64,000 bases of DNA from Amia ocellicauda (GCF_036373705.1 NC_089855.1:49618318-49682317), one strand, 5' to 3'. Shown: positions 17,297 through 29,077, counted from the stretch's first letter. Translations and numbers: made by a program. The notes: generated from the letters alone by a model not told the origin.

Positions 17297-17345
17297 TCAG
17301 TATGAGTCTGTCGAGCTGAAGACCAGACCTTCATACTTATACTGA
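17297..17345 (-). promoter_or_regulatory. Palindromic core promoter of the spliced gene
   Basis: TATAAGTA on the minus strand (17334-17341) lies about 66 nt upstream of the exon-1 ATG. It is inside one arm of an inverted repeat: TCAGTATGAG (17297-17306) against CTTATACTGA (17336-17345), 9 of 10 pairing, with an inner GTCTG/CAGAC pair. The loop would cover the expected start site. The same sequence is at 43527-43575 and 63596-63644. Confidence 0.55.
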
Positions 17346-18643
17346 TGGCCGGATGCCGGATCTGCTTGTAAGGCATTGTTCTGGGCTGGCCTTTGTGCCG
17401 TCCTGTTACCAATTAACATATCAAAACCAACCAATAAAATGACCCTGCATCAATTTCAAATAGAAACCAAGATGGCGACGATCTCTCTCCTCTCTACTCT
17501 AAACTTTTATTAGAACCTTTTGGTCTCTCAAAAAAACATTTTTAAGCATCAAGACCTATAGTCAATAAACACTAAGAATATTTCAGGCCTTTATACGCGC
17601 TAAAAAACAACCTGAGCCAAGAAAATAACTATAAAGATCTAAAATAAGTAGCGCTTTTACAGTGATTTTTTTTTTTTTTTTAATAGCGATGCTTTCTTTG
17701 GTATTAAACAAGTCACAAACTACTCAGAACAGCGTTTATCCCCACAAAAGAGATATTTGGGTTTATTTTACAAAGCTTATAAATTATATAGTTTAAAAGT
17801 ATTCTGAATGTTTTGAGACCACACGCCATGCCTACGTTTGTCTGAGCCCACCCCCGTCCCCCGTGGTGTGAGTGATTTAGCCTTGAGTGTTGTGATCTAT
17901 TTAGCATTGAGTGATCAGTTGTTTTTATTTTTTAAATGATTCCTTATCATCAGGGATTGAGCCTGCTAAAATACCTTAAAAACATATCCTTATCTTAAGT
18001 CTAACTCTTATGAGCTTTAAGACCCTAGAATGTATTTAAGTAAAACGAATGAACACATTATGTGTGAGATAAAATATAACCATAGCTTTTTTTTTTTTTT
18101 TTTTTTTTTTACAAAAACAATTAACCTATACCGACAAACACCCACACACACACACACTCTCTTTTTTTAAATTTTATTTTTAATTAAATTTGAGGGGAGA
18201 GACAGAGCCATATACATTGGGGTTAACATAAGTACCCTATGCAAAACAGGAATTGTTAGGACCTGTGACCATTACAGACAACAGAACTTGTTGATCTTAT
18301 AAAATGATTGGGCGAGAGAGAGAGATATAGAGACAGACAGAGACAGAGCCAGTGTGAATATGATAAACGCACTATTCAAAATGGCATTGTTAAGACCTGG
18401 GACCATTACAGACAACAGAACTTGTTGATCTTATAAAATGCTTGGGCGAGAGAGACAGAGAGAGAGAGACAGACAGAGACAGAGACAGAGACAGTGTGAA
18501 TATGATAAACGCACTATTCAAAATGGCATTGTTAAGACCTGGGCCCCTTACATGTATATTTAAAAAAGACCCCCAACCACTACAGGAAGAGCCGACCCAT
18601 TCACACTCTACAGTTGACCAACAAGAACAACAAGAACAACCGG
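17346..18643. other. Right-arm non-coding region of E1
   Basis: 1.3 kb between the spliced-gene promoter and the right inverted repeat. It holds AT-rich sequence, T-runs at about 17667-17681 and 18087-18110, a CA run at 18142-18158, and the tandem repeat at 18252-18527. Short open frames here are low complexity and not believable genes. It could hold enhancer or packaging elements, but none is recognised. Confidence 0.55.
18252..18527 (+). repeat. Tandem duplication (134- and 142-bp units) with GA-rich core
   Basis: Units start at 18252 and 18386, and a third partial unit begins at 18528. Each has a conserved part (ACCATTACAGACAACAGAAC, then CTTATAAAATG) and a GAGACA-type simple repeat that varies in length. 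E2 has the same at 44480-44767 with a longer first unit. Confidence 0.75.
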
Positions 18644-18824
18644 TTATGGGTGGCCTTGTTGTTCAGGGTTTTAGGGGTGTACACTTTCTGACGGATATGA
18701 CGTAGGAATAATTAAGGAAATAACTCTAAAATCACGCCCCCCAATTATGACGTAGGAATATTAATAAGCTTAGGGCATACGTCATAACAAAATAGGCCGC
18801 GCCCAAAAAACCCTACTATCTACT
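18644..18824 (-). repeat. Right terminal inverted repeat of E1 (181 bp)
   Basis: Exact reverse complement of 2250-2430, ending CTATCTACT. It carries the same three CRE-like cores. Confidence 0.93.
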
Positions 18825-18830
18825 CCTGTG
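18825..18830. repeat. Target-site duplication CCTGTG, right of E1
   Basis: Matches 2244-2249. It continues into TGGTGCATTTTC exactly as the unoccupied units at 22335 and 25857 do. Confidence 0.9.
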
Positions 18831-19120
18831 TGGTGCATTTTCTCTCTCTCTATCTGTGATTAAATCCTTACTTATATACATATGTCCATGAACGTTTCTG
18901 GAGCTCATGTACATCACATCACACGACGGGCCGTGATCTTTTCGGTCACTTTGATAGTTTTGCTCATGACAATCCTTTTCTATTGCGGCACGATGGCTGC
19001 CACCGAGGAAGGAAAGTCGTCCGCAGTTGGCTGCAAGCTTGCCTGAAGCGCAGGAAAGGACTTACTCGCGACGTGCCACTTAAAGACTGAAGAAGTGGGG
19101 GTCGGCCTCACCGAGAGCCC

Positions 19121-19158
19121 TGAGGATTAGCTCACGTGGTAGAGCGCTCGCTTAGCAT
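19121..19158 (+). pseudogene. tRNA-Ala (AGC) 5' half
   Basis: D arm TAGCTCACGTGGTAGAGC and anticodon stem up to CTTAGCAT, i.e. cut just after anticodon AGC. The 3' half is at 20989-21027. The acceptor start (TGAGGAT) has drifted, with the usual G at position 3 now A. Confidence 0.7.
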
Positions 19159-20988
19159 TGTAGCGTTATGTTGGGTGTATTTGGATAAGAGCATTTGGGC
19201 TCTGAGCTAAAGCACTGATCTAAAGAAAACCTCTCCCCCCCAAAGTTATCAGATTCCCTTAGCTCATCAGCTTGGAACTGGTTTGCATCAAAGTGACAGT
19301 TTTGGGGAGGATGGCACCAAGAAGAGGCCAAATAGTTTGGAATTCTGCTATGAGATGTCTGGACAAAGGGGCCTGTAGGTGATAAAAACTCTTTGAAGTG
19401 GACGAGAGCCGAAATCCCGACATAGAGCTACGAACCCAGGCCAACCGGCATTTCCAAAAGATGGCATGGATTGACATCAGTCATAAATCAAGCCCCCCTC
19501 CAATAGGACACTGGGGGCTGAAACCGAAATCCAATCTCAAAAACTCAAGAACCAATCACCTCTTGATCTGACAGACTATAAGGAACAGCGGACAGTCTTT
19601 ATCGCTCTCTCTCACCTGAACCAGTAACTCGCTGCCACAGCTCAACCTGTAGCTCTGTTGCCAGAACCGGAACCAGAAACCAACTAAGTCTTTGCCGGCA
19701 ACAGAAGAGTTAAACTGGGAGAAGGAGATTGAGCCGTACGAAGAATTCTTTTAAAGGACTTTATTAAATAAAGAACTTTACAGACTGCGCTGCCCGCCTG
19801 TGCCCACCTGATCAGTGGAGTTTTACAGCTGGACAATTGACTAAGTCGACTGTATACGAAAGTGTCAGTCATTTAAATAGCTATTTGAGTCTTAAGAAAC
19901 TTGACCCTTGGAACAAACACGGCCCTGCTTTCCTCAAAGACTTTGTCTTCAAATAAGTACGGTGAGAGACCCTGCTTGCCAAGAAGATTTTGTGCAAAAC
20001 CTTGGAGCCTTCAAACCAGTGGAAAATCTGTTTGGAAACGACTCTACTTTCGCGAAACCCCAACTTCCAGGTGTATCGACTGAGTGGAAGTTCTTGGACA
20101 AAGCCGAACTGGACTGCCTTTGTTCCAAACCACACGGACCTCGTGCCGTGTGCTGTTATCTGAGCCCGAAGCCAGAGAGGCCTCTCTGCGACGAAGTTCA
20201 GATAAGTTTAACAGTTTGGAGTTCATGATTCATGACATTTGAGAAATCAATTAGAAATGTTAATCTGTGATTCATAACTCTAGAATGTGTAATATCATTT
20301 AGTTTTCTTAAATATAAATGTGTGTTGCATTAAACTGTTTTGTTGATAATTTTAGAAATAAAATCTGTCAACGCCGAGAAATATCTTCTCATTCCTGTTT
20401 AACTGTTTAGTCTGAAATTGACACAAGTTAATAGACATTAGATTATTGGTGGCCCTGCCTATCCTTAATCATTGAATAATAATCAGTTAAGGGAAATTGT
20501 GGTAACAAGTAATGATAGGATCTTTCTCGGCACCTAAACGTGAATGAGACTGATATATATATAACGAGAAGTTACCTGACATAAATACTAACCTGCGTAG
20601 TTATTTAATGTCTGACTAATAATACTAACGAGAGACTCACCTTCGTCTTACTAACCGGTATTGTAGTCAATGTGTTTATAACCTTTTTTATTTAACGATT
20701 TGTGTTATCATATGTGATCCCATGGTCTTTGATTTGGTCACGGAAGTGATTTGTTTTCGATTTGTTGATCTAGAGTTGAATTGTAATTAGTTTTTCCCTT
20801 TTGTATAATTAGTGTAGTGCTACATTTAGTCTTTGTTTTGAATACATTTGACAATTTATATCTTTGGAATTGGTGTCTGCGTCCAATTATTACAGAAATT
20901 GAGTTCTACAAGATTCCAGGATTCGTGATAAGGTGATACTCTAAATTCACTTCTTTAATTGAAATGTATAAGTGTACCTTACGCTACA
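19159..20988 (+). mobile_element. Solo-LTR-like insertion in tRNA-Ala (1830 bp)
   Basis: Termini TGTAGCGTTA and TTACGCTACA form a 10-bp imperfect inverted repeat starting TG and ending CA. The flanking 4-bp duplication is GCAT (19155-19158 and 20989-20992). Joining the flanks across one GCAT gives a normal tRNA-Ala anticodon arm. Internal TATAAGG (19577) and AATAAA (19767) suit a U3-R-U5 layout. There are no open reading frames of retroviral type. A solo LTR of an endogenous retrovirus or other LTR element is the best reading; a DNA transposon is less likely. Confidence 0.65.
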
Positions 20989-21027
20989 GCATGCGAGAGG
21001 CAGCGGGATCGATGCCCGCATTCTCCA
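20989..21027 (+). pseudogene. tRNA-Ala (AGC) 3' half
   Basis: GCATGCGAGAGG, the T arm and the acceptor 3' strand to TTCTCCA; partner of 19121-19158 across the LTR. Confidence 0.7.
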
Positions 21028-22028
21028 AGGCCTCAGGCGCTCGTGCCCCGGTTTCGGGGGAGAGTCGCTCACTTTTCTTGCCGCAGACACAGGCGCAAGG
21101 CATTGCCTGTTTGCCGTAAGGTTATCAGACACAACGCGCCGGCGACGGCTGCAGCATTAGCACGCCGGCTGGCCCTTCCGAAGTTCCCCAAAAACGACCG
21201 AGATGCCGCTTCGACGTCGTAACCCCAGGAACGACCGCAAAGGCACTCCAACCCTCAATCTTCCGATCCGAAGTCAGACCGAAGAGACTGTATGATGTTT
21301 TAGATTAAAGATAGTATGCAGACCGAGCAAGTTAGATTTATCGAGCTAGCAAACAGCCATTGAGGCACCTGTTCGGGACGTACCCTGTAGACATTCCTGT
21401 CAACGATAAAAGGATCAAACGGTGGAGAAAAAGCCCGCAGGATGTTTGTCAAAACTCTGTTTGTGGACTGAATGGCTTTCCCAGATTGGCAGGGACTGTT
21501 TTTGGTATTGACTGAGGGACAGTTGTAAAAGACAACCTCTCACCGGACCTCTGGCATACACCAAAGAAAGCCACCCCACCTCTCCCCCGGATCTCACAAA
21601 ACACAATCCCCCCCGCCCCCAGGGAAGACAGACCGCAATCGGACTCGGGCTTGCACCTTTTGATTGGATGAACGGCCGCAAACATTCTATGTCATTTTCT
21701 TTTAAAGCTTCACTCGTGCTTGTAAAAAACCGAGGTCTCACTGAAAGAATGCCCTGACGTGGTTGCTTCCAAGCTAGCTGGTTAACAAAGTTCCTTTTCG
21801 CTTTAACGATGATTTCCAAGAAGGGAAATAATCTATCTGTAATCTGTCAACACAGGCACCTTCTTCTCCGTTAAGCCACGCGGTCACCACCAGGAAGATG
21901 AACGCACCAGGCCGACCCGGAGTTTTCACCAATTCGTCTCCAAGCCTCCCAAGAGGGAACATAGACAGACACAGGCCCTCAGGCAGGGAGACCACCGGGT
22001 CACCGCTGCTGCCCCTGCCAAGGGCCCC
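21028..22028. other. Host array spacer, no gene recognised
   Basis: Same spacer as 1036-2049, with local changes near 21960-21985 where a stretch present in other units is shortened. No supported feature. Confidence 0.6.
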
Positions 22029-22100
22029 AGGTCCCACCGAGACTTGAACTCAGATCGCTGGATTCAGAGTCCAGAGTGCTAACCATTACACCATGGAACC
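22029..22100 (-). tRNA. tRNA-Gln (CTG)
   Basis: 72 nt with CTG anticodon. One T-stem C has become T, giving a tolerated G-U pair. The B-box GTTCAAG is kept. Confidence 0.82.
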
Positions 22101-22235
22101 AAGCCCGCTGCCCACCTCTTGCCCGTGATGAAGGTTTCTGCTCTACGCACACGTCTCGCTCTGTCGCACGGCCAAGTCCAGAGTGAGCCAAGTTGCGCCC
22201 AGAGTGCTGCGTGTGGCGGGTCACTTCCGGAGCCG

Positions 22236-22307
22236 TCTCTGGTGGTATAGTGGTCAGGATTCGGTGCTCTCACCGCTGCGGCCCGGGTTCGATTCCTGGT
22301 CAGGGAA
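22236..22307 (+). tRNA. tRNA-Glu (CTC), somewhat diverged
   Basis: 72 nt with CTC anticodon. Several C-to-T changes relative to the copies at 25758 and 29285 turn stem pairs into G-U wobbles, so it may be decaying. It ends 27 bp before the empty target site at 22335. Confidence 0.72.
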
Positions 22308-22630
22308 AGTGGATCTGTTGCTCTTCCCCTAGGACCTGTGTGGTGCATTTTCTCTCTCTCTATCTGTGATTAAATCCTTACTTATATACATATGTCCATG
22401 AACGTTTCTGGAGCTCATGTAAATCACATCACACGACAGGCGGTGTTCTTTTCGGTCACTTTGAAAGTTTTGCTCATGACAATCCTTTTCTATTGCGGCA
22501 CGATGGCTGCCACCGAGGAAGGAAAGTCGTCCGCAGTTGGCTGCAAGCTTGCCTGAAGCGCAGGAAAGGACTTACTCGCGACGTGCCACTTAAAGACTGA
22601 AGAAGTGGGGGTCGGCCTCACCGAGAGCCC

Positions 22631-22668
22631 TGAGGATTAGCTCACGTGGTAGAGTGCTCGCTTAGCAT
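22631..22668 (+). pseudogene. tRNA-Ala (AGC) 5' half
   Basis: As at 19121, with GAGTGC instead of GAGCGC in the stem; cut after CTTAGCAT by the LTR. Confidence 0.7.
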
Positions 22669-24498
22669 TGTAGCGTTATGTTGGGTGTATTTGGATAAGA
22701 GCATTTGGGCTCTGAGCTGAAGCACTGATCTAAAGAAAACCTCTCCCCCCGAAAGTTATCAGATTCCCTTAGCTCATCAGCTTGGAACTGGTTTGCATCA
22801 AAGTGACAGTTTTGGGGAGGATGGCACCAAGAAGAGGCCAAATAGTTTGGAATTCTGCTATGAGATGTCTGGAGAAAGGGGCCTGTAGGTGATAAAAACT
22901 CTTTGAAGTGGACGAGAGCCGAAATCCCGACATAGAGCTACGAACCCAGGCCAACCGGCATTTCCAAAAGATGGCATGGATTGACATCAGTCATAAATCA
23001 AGCCCCCCTCCAATAGGACACTGGGGGCTGAAACCGAAATCCAATCTCAAAAACTCAAGAACCAATCACCTCTTGATCTGACAGACTATAAGGAACAGCG
23101 GACAGTCTTTCTCGCTCTCTCTCACCTGAACCAGTAACTCGCTGCCACAGCTCAACCTGTAGCTCTGTTGCCAGAACCGGAACCAGAAACCAACTAAGTC
23201 TTTGCCGGCAACAGAAGAGTTAAACTGGGAGAAGGAGATTGAGCCGTACGAAGAATTCTTTTAAAGGACTTTATTAAATAAAGAACTTTACAGACTGCGC
23301 TGCCCGCCTGTGCCCACCTGATCAGTGGAGTTTTACAGCTGGACAATTGACTAAGTCGACTGTATACGAAAGTGTCAGTCATTTAAATAGCTATTTGAGT
23401 CTTAAGAAACTTGACCCTTGGAACAAACACGGCCCTGCTTTCCTCAAAGACTTTGTCTCCAAATAAGTACGGTGAGAGACCCTGCTTGCCAAGAAGATTT
23501 TGTGCACAACCTTGGAGCCTTCAAACCAGTGGAAAATCTGTTTGGAAATGACTCTACTTTCGCGAAACCCCAACTTCCAGGTGTATCGACTGAGTGGAAG
23601 TTCTTGGACAAAGCCGAACCGGACTGCCTTTGTTCCAAACCACACGGACCTCGTGCCGTGTGCTGTTATCTGAGCCCGAAGCCAGAGAGGCCTCTCTGCG
23701 ACGAAGTTCAGATAAGTTTAACAGTTTGGAGTTCATGATTCATGACATTTGAGAAATCAATTAGAAATGTTAATCTGTGATTCATAACTCTAGAATGTGT
23801 AATATCATTTAGTTTTCTTAAATATAAATGTGTGTTGCATTAAACTGTTTTGTTGATCATTTTAGAAATAAAATCTGTCAACGCCGAGAAATATCTTCTC
23901 ATTCCTGTTTAACTGTTTAGTCTGAAATTGACACAAGTTAATAGACATTAGATTATTGGTGGCCCTGCCAATCCTTAATCATTGAATAATAATCAGTTAA
24001 GGGAAATTGTGGTAACAAGTAATGATAGGATCTTTCTCGGCACCTAAACGTGAATGAGACTGATATATATGTAACGAGAAGTTACCTGACATAAATACTA
24101 ACCTGCGTAGTTATTTAATGTCTGACTAATAATACTAACGAGAGACTCACCTTCGTCTTACTAACCGGTATTGTAGTCAATGTGTTTATAACCTTTTTTG
24201 TTTAACGATTTGTGTTATCATATGTGATCCCATGGTCTTTGATTTGGTCACGGAAGTGATTTGTCTTCGATTTGTTGATCTAGAGTTGAATTGTAATTAG
24301 TTTTTCCCTTTTGTATAATTAGTGTAGTGCTACATTTAGTCTTTGTTTTGAATACATTTGACAATTAATATCTTTGGAATTGGTGTCTGCGTCCAATTAT
24401 TACAGAAATTGAGTTCTACAAGATTCCAGGATTCGTGATAAGGTGATACTTTAAATTCACTTCTTTAATTGAAATGTATAAGTGTACCTTACGCTACA
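22669..24498 (+). mobile_element. Solo-LTR-like insertion (1830 bp), unit 3
   Basis: Same position, termini and GCAT duplication (22665-22668, 24499-24502) as the copy at 19159. Inherited through unit duplication. Confidence 0.65.
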
Positions 24499-24537
24499 GC
24501 ATGCGAGAGGCAGCGGGATCGATGCCCGCATTCTCCA
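24499..24537 (+). pseudogene. tRNA-Ala (AGC) 3' half
   Basis: Partner of 22631-22668 across the LTR. Confidence 0.7.
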
Positions 24538-25551
24538 AGGCCTCAGGCGCTCGTGCCCCGGTTTCGGGGGAGAGTCGCTCACTTTTCTTGCCGCAGACAC
24601 AGGCGCAAGGCATTGCCTGTTTGCCGTAAGGTTATCAGACACAACGCGCCGGCGACGGCTGCAGCATTAGCACGCCGGCTGGCCCTTCCGAAGTTCCCCA
24701 AAAACGACCGAGATGCCGCTTCGACGTCGTAACCCCAGGAACGACCGCAAAGGCACTCCAACCCTCAATCTTCCGATCCGAAGTCAGACCGAAGAGACTG
24801 TATGATGTTTTAGATTAAAGATAGTATGCAGACCGAGCAAGTTAGATTTATCGAGCTAGCAAACAGCCATTGAGGCACCTGTTCGGGACGTACCGTGTAG
24901 AAATTCCTGTCAACGATAAAAGGATCAAACGGTGGAGAAAAGCCCGCAGGATGTTTGTCAAAACTCTGTTTGTGGACTGAATGGCTTTCCCAGATTGGCA
25001 GGGACTGTTTTTGGTATTGACTGAGGGACAGTTGTAAAAGACAACCTCTCACCGGACCTCTGGCATACACCAAAGAAAGCCACCTCACCTCTCCCCCGGA
25101 TCTCACAAAACACAATCCCCCCCGCCCCCAGGGAAGACAGACCGCAATCGGACTCGGGCTTGCACCTTTTGATTGGATGAACGGCCGCAAACATTCTATG
25201 TCATTTTCTTTTAAAGCTTCACTCGTGCTTGTAAAAAACCGAGGTCTCACTGAAAGAATGCCCTGACGTGGTTGCTTCCAAGCTAGCTGGTTTACAAAGT
25301 TCCTTTTCGCTTTAACGATGATTTCCAAGAAGGGAAATAAATCTATCTGTAATCTGTCAACACAGGCACCTTCTTCTCCGTTAAGCCACGCGGTCACCAC
25401 CAGGAAGATGAACGCACCAGGCCGACCCGGAGTTTTCGCCAATTCGTCTCCAAGCCTCCCAAGAGGGAACATAAACAGGCCTTATTCGCAGACACAGGCC
25501 CTCACGCAGGGAGACCACCGCTTCACCGCCGCTGCCCCTGCCAAGGGCCCC
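24538..25551. other. Host array spacer, no gene recognised
   Basis: Same spacer as 1036-2049. A one-base loss near 24941 opens a longer minus-strand frame here than in the other units. This shows those frames are not conserved and argues against coding. Confidence 0.6.
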
Positions 25552-25623
25552 AGGTCCCATCGAGACTTAAACTCGGATCGCTGGATTCAGAGTCCAGAGT
25601 GCTAACCATTACTCCATGGGACC
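25552..25623 (-). pseudogene. tRNA-Gln (CTG), probably degenerate
   Basis: The cloverleaf is still visible with anticodon CTG, but the T-loop GTTCAAG is GTTTAAG and a T-stem pair is lost. The B box of the internal promoter is therefore damaged. The acceptor stem carries matching changes on both strands. Confidence 0.6.
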
Positions 25624-25757
25624 AAGCCCGCTGCCCTCCTCTTGCCCGTGACGAAGGTTTCTGCTCTACGCACACGTCTCATCTGTTGCACAGCCAAGTC
25701 CAGATTGAGCCAAGTTGCGCCCAGAGTGCTGCGTGTGGCGGGTCACTTCCGGAGCCG

Positions 25758-25829
25758 TCCCTGGTGGTCTAGTGGTCAGGATTCGGCGCTCTCACCGCCG
25801 CGGCCCGGGTTCGATTCCCGGTCAGGGAA
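25758..25829 (+). tRNA. tRNA-Glu (CTC)
   Basis: 72 nt, TCCCTGG acceptor pairing with TCAGGGA, A-box TGGTCTAGTGG, CTC anticodon, T arm GGGTTCGATTCCC. It has the structure expected of an active animal tRNA-Glu. Confidence 0.88.
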
Positions 25830-26152
25830 GGTGGATCTGTTGCTCTTCCCATAGGACCTGTGTGGTGCATTTTCTCTCTCTCTATCTGTGATTAAATCCT
25901 TACTTATATACATATGTCCATGAACGTTTCTGGAGCTCATGTAAATCACATCACACGACGGGCCGTGATCTTTTCGGTCACTTTGAAAGTTTTGCTCATG
26001 ACAATCCTTTTCTATTGCGGCACGATGGCTGCCACTGAGGAAGGAAAGTCGTCCGCAGTTGGCTGCAAGCTTGCCTGAAGCGCAGGAAAGGACTTACTCG
26101 CGACGTGCCACTTAAAGACTGAAGAAGTGGGGGTCGGCCTCACCGAGAGCCC

Positions 26153-26190
26153 TGAGGATCAGCTCACGTGGTAGAGTGCTCGCTTAGCAT
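26153..26190 (+). pseudogene. tRNA-Ala (AGC) 5' half
   Basis: As at 19121, with an A-box change (GATCAGCTC instead of GATTAGCTC). Confidence 0.68.
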
Positions 26191-28024
26191 TGTAGCGTTA
26201 TGTTGGGTGTATTTGGATAAGAGCATTTGGGCTCTGAGCTGAAGCACTGATCTAAAGAAAACCTCAACCCCCCAAAGTTATCAGATTCCCTTAGCTCATC
26301 AGCTTGGAACTGGTTTGCATCAAAGTGACAGTTTTGGGGAGGATGGCACCAAGAAGAGGCCAAATAGTTTGGAATTCTGCTATGAGATGTCTGGAGAAAG
26401 GGGCCTGTAGGTGATAAAAACTCTTTGAAGTGGACGAGAGCCGAAATCCCGACATAGAGCTACGAACCCAGGCCAACCGGCATTTCCAAAAGATGGCATG
26501 GATTGACATCAGTCATAAATCAAGCCCCCCTCCAATAGGACACTGGGGGCTGAAACCGAAATCCAATCTCAAAAACTCAAGAACAAATCACCTCTTGATC
26601 TGACAGACTATAAGCAACAGCAGACAGTCTTTCTCGCTCTCTCTCACCTGAACCAGTAACTCGCTTCCACAGCTCAACCTGTAGCTCTGTTGCCAGAACC
26701 GGAACCAGAAACCAACTAAGTCTTTGCCGGCAACAGAAGAGTTAAACTGGGAGAAGGAGATTGAGCCGTACGAAGAATTCTTTTAAAGGACTTTATTAAA
26801 TAAAGAACTTTACAGACTGCGCTGCCCGCCTGTGCCCACCTGATCAGTGGAGTTTTACAGCTGGACAATTGACTAAGTCGACTGTATACGAAAGTGTCAG
26901 TCATTTAAATAGCTATTTGAGTCTTAAGAAACTTGACCCTTGGAACAAACACGGCCCTGCTTTCCCCAAAGACTTTGTCTTCAAATAAGTACGGTGAGAG
27001 ACCCTGCTTGCCAAGAAGATTTTGTGCACAACCTTGGAGCCTTCAAACCAGTGGAAAATCTGTTTGGAAACGACTCTACTTTCGCGAAACCCCAACTTCC
27101 AGGTGTATCGACTGAGTGGAAGTTCTTGGACAAAGCCGAACCGGACTGCCTTTGTTCCAAACCACACGGACCTCGTGCCGTGTGCTGTTATCTGAGCCCG
27201 AAGCCAGAGAGGCCTCTCTGCGACGAAGTTCAGATAAGTTTAACAGTTTGGAGTTCATGATTCATGACATTTGAGAAATCAATTAGAAATGTTAATCTGT
27301 GATTCATAACTCTAGAATGTGTAATATCATTTAGTTTTTTTAAATATAAATGTGTGTTGCATTAAACTGTTTTGTTGATCATTTTAGAAATAAAATCTGT
27401 CAACGCCGAGAAATATCTTCTCATTCCTGTTTAACTGTTTAGTCTGAAATTGACACAAGTTAATAGACATTAGATTATTGGTGGCCCTGCCTATCCTTAA
27501 TCATTGAATAATAATCAGTTAAGGGAAATTGTGGTAACAAGTAATGATAGGATCTTTCTCGGCACCTAAACGTGAATGAGACTGATATATATATATATAA
27601 CGAGAAGTTACCTGACATAAATACTAACCTGCGTAGTTATTTAATGTCTGACTAATAATACTAACGAGAGACTCACCTTCGTCTTACTAACCGGTATTGT
27701 AGTCAATGTGTTTATAACCTTTTTTGTTTAACGATTTGTGTTATCATATGTGATCCCATGGTCTTTGATTTGGTCACGGAAGTGATTTGTCTTCGATTTG
27801 TTGATCTAGAGTTGAATTGTAATTAGTTTTTCCCTTTTGTATAATTAGTGTAGTGCTACATTTAGTCTTTGTTTAGAATACATTTGACAATTTATATCTT
27901 TGGAATTGGTGTCTTCGTCCAATTATTACAGAAATTGACTTCTACAAGATTCCAGGATTCGTGATAAGGTGATACTATAAATTCACTTCTTTAATTGAAA
28001 TGTATAAGTGTACCTTACGCTACA
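26191..28024 (+). mobile_element. Solo-LTR-like insertion (1834 bp), unit 4
   Basis: Same insertion. It is 4 bp longer because of a TA dinucleotide run near 27586-27598. Confidence 0.65.
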
Positions 28025-28063
28025 GCATGCGAGAGGCAGCGGGATCGATGCCCGCATTCTCCA
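28025..28063 (+). pseudogene. tRNA-Ala (AGC) 3' half
   Basis: Partner of 26153-26190 across the LTR. Confidence 0.7.
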
Positions 28064-29077
28064 AGGCCTCAGGCGCTCGTGCCCCGGTTTCGGGGGAGAG
28101 TCGCTCACTTTTCTTGCCGCAGACACAGGCGCAAGGCATTGCCTGTTTGCCGTAAGGTTATCAGACACAACGCGCCGGCGACGGCTGCAGCATTAGCACG
28201 CCGGCTGGCCCTTCCGAAGTTCCCCAAAAACGACCGAGATGCCGCTTCGACGTCGTAACCCCAGGAACGACCGCAAAGGCACTCCAACCCTCAATCTTCC
28301 GATCCGAAGTCAGACCGAAGAGACTGTATGATGTTTTAGATTAAAGATAGTATGCAGACCGAGCAAGTTAGATTTATCGAGCTAGCAAACAGCCATTGAG
28401 GCACCTGTTCGGGACGTACCCTGTAGAAATTCCTGTCAACGATAAAAGGATCAAAAGGTGGAGAAAAAGCCCGCAGGATGTTTGTCAAAACTCTGTTTGT
28501 GGACTGAATGGCTTTCCCAGATTGGCAGGGACTGTTTTTGGTATTGACTGAGGGACAGTTGTAAAAGACAACCTCTCACCGGACCTCTGGCATACACCAA
28601 AGAAAGCCACCTCACCTCTCCCCCGGATCTCACAAAACACAATCCCCCGCGCCCCCAGGGAAGACAGACCGCAATCGGACTCGGGCTTGCACCTTTTGAT
28701 TGGATGAACGGCCGCAAACATTCTATGTCATTTTCTTTTAAAGCTTCACTCGTGCTTGTAAAAAACCGAGGTCTCACTGAAAGAATGCCCTGACGTGGTT
28801 GCTTCCAAGCTAGCTGGTTTACAAAGTTCCTTTTCGCTTTAACGATGATTTCCAAGAAGGGAAATAATCTCTCTGTAATCTGTCAACACAGGCACCTTCT
28901 TCTCCGTTAAGCCACACGGTCACCACCAGGAAGGTGAACGCACCAGGCCGACCCGGAGTTTTCGCCAATTCGTCTCCAAGCCTCCCAAGAGGGAACATAA
29001 ACAGGCCTTATTCGCAGACACAAGCCCTCACGCAGGGAGACCACCGCTTCACCGCCGCTGCCCCTGCCAAGGGCCCC
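28064..29077. other. Host array spacer, no gene recognised
   Basis: Same spacer as 1036-2049; no supported feature. Confidence 0.6.

Larger units (their letters stand above)
2250..18824. mobile_element. Maverick/Polinton-type adintovirus element, copy E1 (16575 bp)
   Basis: The element is bounded by perfect 181-bp terminal inverted repeats with AGT...ACT ends and a 6-bp target duplication. Content is diagnostic for adintovirus-like Mavericks: chromodomain integrase, protein-primed polymerase B, A32-type ATPase, adenain-like protease, hexon-like and penton-like capsid proteins, plus accessory genes including a Bcl-2-like protein. Genes run inward from both ends and meet near 9.1 kb. Two genes are broken here: the 282-aa gene (11-bp loss near 3600) and the 247-aa gene (stop at 9297). 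Confidence 0.93.
18825..22334 (+). repeat. Host tandem unit 2 (3510 bp)
   Basis: Runs from the element's target site to the next copy of that site. Order: 290 bp of leader spacer with no gene seen, tRNA-Ala 5' half, solo-LTR-like insertion, tRNA-Ala 3' half, 1-kb spacer, tRNA-Gln, tRNA-Glu. No Maverick follows this unit, so its end is an empty site. Confidence 0.85.
22335..25856 (+). repeat. Host tandem unit 3 (3522 bp)
   Basis: Same order as unit 2, starting at an unoccupied CCTGTGTGG site and ending at another (25857-25862). No Maverick is attached on either side. Confidence 0.85.

Noticed and set aside
18442-18705. 87-codon frame starting in the GAGACA repeats
   Set aside because: Made of simple repeat codons (RDRDRD) and runs into the inverted repeat; no ATG start.
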